Assembly (NCBI GenBank): GCA_905215595.1
Contig: CAJMQZ010000016.1
Location: forward strand, 1-26,214
DNA length: 26,214 bases
Source: an uncultured bacterium
GTDB lineage: Bacteria; Bacillota; Clostridia; Oscillospirales; Ruminococcaceae
Direction: 5' to 3'
The notes beneath the pieces are model-generated. The model worked only from the letters and a program-made list of their open reading frames with translations. It had not been told where the DNA came from and made no database searches. This document shows, one piece after another, positions 21,746 through 26,214 of this stretch (positions are counted from its first letter, which is position 1; each line of letters opens with the position of its first letter). Made by a program: the position numbers and the translations under genes.

Positions 21746-22372
21746 TTAAGTTGTACCATTAGCGTTTTTTATATATGCGATCCAGTTTTCCAAGCTATCT
21801 ATACTGAAATTATCAAGTGCATTTTTGTAGCAAACGAAAGCACTGGGATGGTTTTCCTCCATCCATTTCAATGCCTTTTTGGGTCCCCAATAAGTATGCT
21901 GCTTGATATCACAAAATATCTCCAAACTGTCAATCAACACCCAATGCCACCGAAACATCCCTTCAGCGTCGTATCGTTTTACTCGTGCAAGCATCTTGAT
22001 GCACCAGTCGACATTTGCATCCGTTTCGGCTTTTGTTTTTTGGGGACGATTTTGCAGATACGAAAGCACCTTCATTTGGAGTGTTTTTCCACGTTCCTCG
22101 TTATCCACAATAAGCTTTCCGTCAAAAATTTGGATGAAATTACTGCAATCAAATTCTCCATCAAAATAAGAAGCGGGATATACGAAAACATCCAACTGAA
22201 TGTCGTTAACGAAAGATGTGTCATGGAATCGTTCATGGTCATAAGAAATAACCAATGCGTCAAAATCACTGTTCAAATCGTTTGTTCCGTTCGCATATGA
22301 GCCATAAAGGATGATGGAAAGAGGGTTGTATTTTTGCTTGATGTATTCAATAATCTTCTCCAACAAAATCAC
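21746..22372 (-). CDS. Pol-beta-type nucleotidyltransferase domain protein, probably acquired
   Basis: A 208-residue protein with the MNT/kanamycin-nucleotidyltransferase-like motif YGSYANGTNDLNSDFD (Gly24-Ser25, Asp36, Asp38) and a third probable metal ligand Asp61 in IQLDVFVY. The C-terminal half is helical (WCIKMLARVKRYDAEGMFRWHW), similar in layout to fused NTase-HEPN or antibiotic nucleotidyltransferases. The gene is clearly AT-rich with A/T-ending codons, unlike every neighbour, indicating horizontal transfer. The frame opens with GTG, but the only Shine-Dalgarno (GAGG) overlaps that codon; TTG at 22366 or 22363 has better spacing. The role could be toxin-antitoxin, drug modification or other; nothing decides. 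Confidence 0.8.
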   Translation of the reverse strand: MILLEKIIEYIKQKYNPLSIILYGSYANGTNDLNSDFDALVISYDHERFHDTSFVNDIQLDVFVYPASYFDGEFDCSNFIQIFDGKLIVDNEERGKTLQMKVLSYLQNRPQKTKAETDANVDWCIKMLARVKRYDAEGMFRWHWVLIDSLEIFCDIKQHTYWGPKKALKWMEENHPSAFVCYKNALDNFSIDSLENWIAYIKNANGTT

Positions 22373-22410
22373 CTCATCAAACCCCGATTTATAATTTGTA
22401 ATATGATTAA

Positions 22411-22445
22411 AAAATACCCCGCATCGGAAGTGCTCTGATGCGGGG
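22411..22445 (-). terminator. Terminator of the AI-2E-family gene
   Basis: Minus strand CCCCGCATC / GATGCGGGG around an 11-base loop, followed by TATTTTTT. It lies just past the stop codon of the transporter-like gene and upstream of the nucleotidyltransferase gene. Confidence 0.9.
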
Positions 22446-22455
22446 CAGGGAAGGG

Positions 22456-23709
22456 TTACTGATTTTCAGCAGGTTGCGGTGCAGCGGGCTGTGCCGATGC
22501 ATCGTCTGCGGGGTCGCCGAACTGGTCGTGATAGCTGTTCAGCAGGGTCAATTCCTGATTGCGCTGCAAGCCGTGGATGACCAGCTTTTTAATGACATCG
22601 TAGATAACGGCAAACAGCGGCACACCCACGATCATGCCCACAAAGCCCCACAGGCCACCAAACAGCAGAATGGCGAACAGTACCCAAAAGCTGGAAAGGC
22701 CGGTGGTGTTGCCCAGAATTTTGGGTCCGATGATGTTGCCGTCCAGCTGCTGCAAAACCAGCACGAACAGCACGAACCACAGCGCCTTGATGGGGTTCTG
22801 GATGAGGATGAGCAGCGTGGCGGGGATGGCACCGATGAAGGGGCCGAAGAAGGGGATCACGTTGGTCACACCGATGATCACCGATACCAGCAGCGCACTG
22901 GGGAATTTGAAAATTAGACAGCCGATATAGCACAGCACGCCGATGATGGCAGAGTCCATGATCTTGCCGTTGATAAAGCCGCCGAACATTTTGTCTGCGT
23001 ACTTCACTTCCTCAGTGATCAGCTGCGCCCAGCGGGGGCGGACGATGCTGTGCAGCACCAGCTTGCCCTGCTGCACGAACCGCTTGCGGCTGGCCAGCAT
23101 ATACACCGCCACGATGATGCCGATGACCAGGTTCTTCAGCACGACTACCACGTTCAGCACCCCCAGGGCTGCGCCGCTGAGGATGTTCTGCATGGAGGGC
23201 AGCAGGGTGTTCTTGATCCATGTGTCCAGATTGGTATTCAGGGCGGCGTAAGCCGAATTGAGCAGTTCCATGATCTGCTCGTTCTTCTCAATGAACTCCA
23301 GATGGTTTGCCCAGTACATGAACTTTGTAATATTGGCCTGCGCGGTGTAGTACAGGGTGGTCACGCTGGTGATCAGCTGCGGGATGATCATCATGCACAG
23401 CGCGTAGATCAGCAGAAGCCCGAACAGGATGGTGAACGTCACGGACAGGGCGTTGATCAGGCCCTTCATCTTTTCCGGGATGAACCGGCGAAGGAACGCC
23501 TCAATGGTGTTGCACACCGGCTTGAGCAGATAGGCGATGACGGCACCGTAGATGAAAGGCATCAGGATGCCGGTCAGGGTAGAGATGGCCGAGCCGAAGC
23601 CGTCAAAGCGGTAAATAAGGAAAAAGAAGATGATACTCAGTGCAATGGCACCAAACCCTGCGAGCATCCCATAGAGATACGGTTTGATGTGCGGCTTTTT
23701 GTCCATCAT
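22456..23709 (-). CDS. AI-2E-family transporter-like membrane protein
   Basis: A 417-residue polytopic membrane protein of the AI-2E/TqsA/YdiK family. Members include putative autoinducer exporters and Na+/H+ antiporters, so the substrate is open. Visible: N-terminal membrane segments (GMLAGFGAIALSIIFFFLIY, LTGILMPFIYGAVIAYLLKP), a large central extracytoplasmic or loop region, the family signature NVIPFFGPFIGAIPATLL and LQQLDGNIIGPKILG, and an acidic Ala/Pro-rich tail. The start at 23709 has GGAG seven bases upstream; the frame opens four codons earlier without a ribosome site. It follows the CoA-transferase gene by 48 bases and may be co-transcribed with it, with a hairpin between. Confidence 0.92.
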   Translation of the reverse strand: MMDKKPHIKPYLYGMLAGFGAIALSIIFFFLIYRFDGFGSAISTLTGILMPFIYGAVIAYLLKPVCNTIEAFLRRFIPEKMKGLINALSVTFTILFGLLLIYALCMMIIPQLITSVTTLYYTAQANITKFMYWANHLEFIEKNEQIMELLNSAYAALNTNLDTWIKNTLLPSMQNILSGAALGVLNVVVVLKNLVIGIIVAVYMLASRKRFVQQGKLVLHSIVRPRWAQLITEEVKYADKMFGGFINGKIMDSAIIGVLCYIGCLIFKFPSALLVSVIIGVTNVIPFFGPFIGAIPATLLILIQNPIKALWFVLFVLVLQQLDGNIIGPKILGNTTGLSSFWVLFAILLFGGLWGFVGMIVGVPLFAVIYDVIKKLVIHGLQRNQELTLLNSYHDQFGDPADDASAQPAAPQPAENQ

Positions 23710-23725
23710 GACAAACTCCATTCCT

Positions 23726-23752
23726 GCTGCGGGCAGCGGGAATACCCGCAGC
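23726..23752 (-). other. Intercistronic hairpin between but and the AI-2E-family gene
   Basis: An 8-bp stem GCTGCGGG / CCCGCAGC with an 11-base loop, 6 bases past the but stop and without a T-run. Likely an mRNA-stabilising or partial-termination hairpin that sets the ratio of the two products. Confidence 0.6.
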
Positions 23753-23757
23753 GCTTA

Positions 23758-25104
23758 TTAAATTTTGTTGCTTCTGCGCCAGATGTGCAGCTTTTCAGCC
23801 TCGCGGATCAGCTCCTCGCGGAAGTCCGGGTGTGCCACGCTGATCAGAGCCTCGGCCTTTTCCCAAGAGGTCAAGCCCTTCAGGTTTACGCAGCCATACT
23901 CGGTGCACAGGTAGTGCACGTTGGCGCGGGTGTCGGTAATAATGCTGCCGTTTTCCAGCGTGGGACGGATGCGGCTTTCCAGCTGGCCGGTCTTTTTATT
24001 AAAGAAGGTGGAGGACAGGCAGATAAAGCTCTTGCCACCCTTGGAAAGGTATGCGCCCAGCACGAAGTCCAGCTGACCGCCTGCGCCGGAAATGTGCTTC
24101 ACACCGGCGCTTTCGGCATTCACCTGACCAAACAGGTCGATATCCACGGCATTGTTGATGGAAATAAAGTTGTCCAGTGCGGAAATGCTGCGGATGTCGT
24201 TGGTGTAGTCCACCGGAGCAGACATACACTCCGGGTTATCGTTCAGGTAATCGTACATCTTCTGGGTACCGGCACCAAAGGCGTAGACCTGACGGCCCTT
24301 GTCCAGCTGCTTGCGGCTGCCGTTGATTTTGCCGGCCTTGGCAATATCCACAAAGGCATCCACATACATCTCGGTGTGCACGCCCAGATCCTTCAGATCG
24401 CTCTGTGCGATCAGCCCGCCGATGGCGTTGGGCATACCGCCGATGCCCAGCTGCAGGCAGGCACCGTTAGGGATCTGCGGCACGATGAGGTTGGCTACCT
24501 TCAGGTCAACCTCGGTAGCGGCACCGGCAGCTGCCATCTGGCCGATGGGGGGATTTGCGCCCTCCACAATGCCGCTTATCTGAGAAACGTGTACGCAGTT
24601 CTCCATGCCGCCAAGGCAGCGCGGCATATTGGTGTTGACCTCTACGATGATCTTCTTGGCCTTTTCGCACACAGCACCCAGATGCGAAGCGCTGGGACCG
24701 AAGTTGAAGTAGCCGTGCTCGTCCATGGGGGTCACCTGAAATACTGCCACATCCACGGGGTCGCTGCTCTCGCGGTAGTAGCGGGGCAGCTCAGAGTAGC
24801 GGATGGGGGAGTAGAAGGAGAAACCTTGTGCAATGGCCTTGCGCTCAATGCCGCCCATGTGCCAGCTATTCCATGTCATGTGGGCAGCGGGGTCGTCGAT
24901 CTGGAAGATCTCCGGCACCCACATCAGGATGCCGCCCCGGAAGTTGACCCCTTCCAGTTCCGGCAGACGCTTTGCCAACTCTGCATCCACGGCCACAGGG
25001 GTGTTCACAGCCCAGCCGTAGTCCACCCAGTCGCCGCTTTTGACCAGAGCGGCAGCCTGCGCAGCAGTCATAAGCTTCTGTGCGTACAGTTCCTTGCAAT
25101 CCAT
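23758..25104 (-). CDS. but: Butyryl-CoA:acetate CoA-transferase
   Basis: A 448-residue family I CoA-transferase-like enzyme that moves CoA from butyryl-CoA to acetate, releasing butyrate, the last step of the main butyrate route in Faecalibacterium and Roseburia. Visible: LVKSGDWVDYGW, NFRGGILMWVPEIF, MTWNSWHMGGIERKA, VFQVTPMDEHGYFNFGPSASH, LGIGGMPNAIGGLI at 219-232, GVHTEM (Glu245, probable CoA-thioester residue), and ESAGVKHISGAGGQLDFV. The length equals that of known Faecalibacterium/Roseburia enzymes. 4-hydroxybutyrate CoA-transferase is the closest alternative, but the overall sequence matches the butyrate type. Start 25104 has GAGG upstream. A leader of about 180-230 bases with two palindromic sites suggests regulation. 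Confidence 0.94.
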   Translation of the reverse strand: MDCKELYAQKLMTAAQAAALVKSGDWVDYGWAVNTPVAVDAELAKRLPELEGVNFRGGILMWVPEIFQIDDPAAHMTWNSWHMGGIERKAIAQGFSFYSPIRYSELPRYYRESSDPVDVAVFQVTPMDEHGYFNFGPSASHLGAVCEKAKKIIVEVNTNMPRCLGGMENCVHVSQISGIVEGANPPIGQMAAAGAATEVDLKVANLIVPQIPNGACLQLGIGGMPNAIGGLIAQSDLKDLGVHTEMYVDAFVDIAKAGKINGSRKQLDKGRQVYAFGAGTQKMYDYLNDNPECMSAPVDYTNDIRSISALDNFISINNAVDIDLFGQVNAESAGVKHISGAGGQLDFVLGAYLSKGGKSFICLSSTFFNKKTGQLESRIRPTLENGSIITDTRANVHYLCTEYGCVNLKGLTSWEKAEALISVAHPDFREELIREAEKLHIWRRSNKI

Positions 25105-25134
25105 TATAAACCATCCTCTCTTAAAATACATAAA

Positions 25135-25152
25135 AGAATTGTAAACAATTCT
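25135..25152. promoter_or_regulatory. Perfect 18-bp palindrome upstream of but (putative operator)
   Basis: AGAATTGT-AA-ACAATTCT, two 8-bp arms with a 2-bp spacer, 31-48 bases before the but start codon. In the mRNA it could also form a hairpin near the ribosome site. The binding protein is unknown; it does not match the clostridial Rex pattern. Confidence 0.6.
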
Positions 25153-25279
25153 GTGCGGACAAATTATGCAGCTGTTTTAAGCCTGTTTTGCGGAATGCAC
25201 ACCGTTTTGCCACATCTGTATGGTAACCTTATAAACAAGGCAGCAGTGTGTGCTCCGCTCTGCGCAGAACAGCTCAACT

Positions 25280-25297
25280 TAGTTATAACATTAACAA
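25280..25297 (-). promoter_or_regulatory. Rex-like operator overlapping a but promoter
   Basis: Minus strand TTGTTAATGTTATAACTA. The first half matches the clostridial Rex half-site TTGTTAA exactly; the second matches TTAACAA at 5 of 7. It overlaps the -10 TATAAC of the candidate promoter, where an NADH-sensing repressor would act. Confidence 0.45.
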
Positions 25298-25310
25298 AGT
25301 GTAGAATCAA
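25282..25310 (-). promoter_or_regulatory. Candidate promoter of but
   Basis: Minus strand TTGATT (25305-25310) and TATAAC (25282-25287) with a 17-base spacer. A second candidate is an extended -10 (TGC-TATACT, 25333-25338) without a convincing -35. Both give a leader of more than 170 bases; the rest of 25105-25606 holds no gene that I can support. Confidence 0.55.
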
Positions 25311-25524
25311 TAGTTTTGGCAAAAAAACAGCCAGTATAGCATAATGAACAGTTTTCTTGGCCTTATGTGTGGATTGTTTGGTACGCAAAAAACAAAAAAG
25401 TTGAGAAAAAGACTTGATAAAATTTTGACGATGTGCTTTACTAATAGCGTGGGAAGCAACTGCGGAGCAGTGCGGAATGATTCGTTTAAAATTTAACGAT
25501 AAAACGCGCCGCAGCAGTTTCAGG

Positions 25525-25553
25525 TTGCACCCAAGGCTGGAAAGTGCTATCAT
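25525..25553 (+). promoter_or_regulatory. Promoter of coaD
   Basis: TTGCAC (25525-25530) and TATCAT (25548-25553) with a 17-base spacer, about 50 bases before the coaD start; divergent from the but control region. Confidence 0.75.
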
Positions 25554-25606
25554 GGCAGAACCACATCGCGCTTAATAATTACAGCGCACAAGGAGGACAC
25601 TGACCG

Positions 25607-26107
25607 ATGGCAACAGCAGTTTATCCCGGGTCGTTCGATCCGGTCACCAAGGGACACCTTGATATCATCAAACGCGCAGCAAAGATCAACGACCACCTCA
25701 TTGTGGCGGTGCTGATCAACAGCGCCAAGCATCCGCTGTTCACAGTGGAGGAGCGGGTGGCTATGCTGCAGGAATGCTGCAAGAACATCCCCAACGTGAC
25801 CGTGGAAGGCTTCGACGGCCTGACCGTGGAGTTCGCAAAAAAGCGCCACGCATCCGTGATGGTGCGCGGGCTGCGGGCGGTAACGGACTTTGAAAACGAG
25901 ATCCAGCTTGCGCAGACCAACCACGCACTGATGCCCGGCATCGAGACCATGTTCCTTGCCACCAGCATCAAATGGAGTTATCTTTCCTCCACCATCGTAA
26001 AGGAAGCAGCGTACTACGGCAGTGACATCAGCAAGTTCGTCACACCCAATGTGGAAAAGGCCGTCAACGAAAAATATGCACAGCTCCGGGAGAGGGAAGA
26101 GATCTGA
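25607..26107 (+). CDS. coaD: Phosphopantetheine adenylyltransferase
   Basis: A 166-residue cytosolic enzyme that joins 4'-phosphopantetheine and ATP to give dephospho-CoA, the penultimate step of CoA synthesis. Visible: the nucleotidylyltransferase motif YPGSFDPVTKGHLDII (T/HxGH at 14-17), VMVRGLRAVTDFENEIQLAQTNHAL, and the second ATP motif YLSSTIVKE (ISSTxV-like). The length is normal. AGGAGG is well placed before ATG. CoA supply next to a CoA-transferase gene is suggestive, but the two are divergent. Confidence 0.96.
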   Translation: MATAVYPGSFDPVTKGHLDIIKRAAKINDHLIVAVLINSAKHPLFTVEERVAMLQECCKNIPNVTVEGFDGLTVEFAKKRHASVMVRGLRAVTDFENEIQLAQTNHALMPGIETMFLATSIKWSYLSSTIVKEAAYYGSDISKFVTPNVEKAVNEKYAQLREREEI

Positions 26108-26188
26108 TACCGCAAAAATGCCGCAGGGCGTTTTGATAAATGGGTAACCGATAAGTAACACACATACACAATTCAGGAGGCTATTCAC

Positions 26189-26214
26189 ATGAAAAAGATC
26201 GTTATCGCATCTGC
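26189..26214 (+). CDS. Start of a gene, possibly acetyl-CoA acetyltransferase (thiolase)
   Basis: Only MKKIVIASA is visible, after AGGAGG nine bases upstream of ATG. This opening is typical of thiolases (family start KKIVIASACRTPIG), which would fit butyrate metabolism, but nine residues also partly match other families such as glycerate kinase (IAPDSFKG). It lies 81 bases after coaD without a terminator. Confidence 0.4.

Noticed and set aside
25135..25152. The 18-bp palindrome as a Rex site
   Set aside because: Its core TTGTAAACAA lacks the TTGTTAA-N4-TTAACAA spacing; it was kept only as an operator of unknown owner.
23050..25344. A 764-codon open frame on the + strand
   Set aside because: It is antisense to the but gene and part of the AI-2E-family gene; His/Gly/Val-rich composition typical of an antisense shadow.

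Overview
This window looks like the chromosome of a gut butyrate-producing member of the Clostridia, most likely Faecalibacterium or a close Oscillospiraceae relative. The evidence is the 448-residue butyryl-CoA:acetate CoA-transferase, the GC-rich coding sequence, strong AGGAGG ribosome binding sites, near-consensus sigma-A promoters with 17-base spacers, an FprA-type flavodiiron protein, and an HrcA/CIRCE heat-shock operator. The genus is inferred from gene content and protein resemblance; no database was searched. No phage, transposase, CRISPR or conjugation gene is visible.

Layout. 1-3218: the 5' part of htpG (minus) with a promoter and a perfect CIRCE operator. Divergent from it is a cysteine-rich C_GCAxxG_C_C protein followed directly by a cytosolic alpha/beta hydrolase, then an unknown 146-residue protein with an HD-domain protein, closed by a strong terminator. 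3324-6639: a GNAT acetyltransferase (minus) with its own promoter; divergent from it are a secreted alpha/beta hydrolase and a large transglutaminase-like protein. 6659-9364: rmuC and an FprA flavodiiron protein. 9373-9863: tRNA-Gly(CCC) followed on the minus strand by three consecutive promoter - small RNA - terminator units. 9888-11474: an orphan solute-binding lipoprotein. 11711-15415: murD overlapping a GNAT gene, a 153-bp MITE-like element that supplies the end of that GNAT gene, and a methionine gamma-lyase-family (aluminium-resistance-like) PLP protein, closed by a bidirectional terminator. 15451-19207: a methylglyoxal-synthase-like gene that lacks key catalytic residues, and the proline operon proC-proB-proA. 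19478-21725: a TetR-family regulator and a radical SAM protein. 21746-22372: an AT-rich nucleotidyltransferase gene, probably acquired. 22417-25310: the butyrate CoA-transferase gene with a long regulated leader, and an AI-2E-family membrane protein downstream. 25525-26214: coaD and the first codons of another gene.

How the genes fit together. Most are housekeeping: chaperone, DNA repair, peptidoglycan, CoA, proline, oxygen or NO detoxification, and the terminal step of butyrate formation. The strongest candidate for something undescribed is the tandem small-RNA array at 9373-9690. Each unit has its own promoter and ends at a T-run. Two of the RNAs share a core with compensatory changes in the outer stem, and unit A exposes a C-rich CCUCCU segment resembling an anti-Shine-Dalgarno sequence. 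Second in interest are the apparently inactive methylglyoxal-synthase homologue, the redox-type operator over a butyrate promoter, and the MITE-like element that finishes an acetyltransferase gene.
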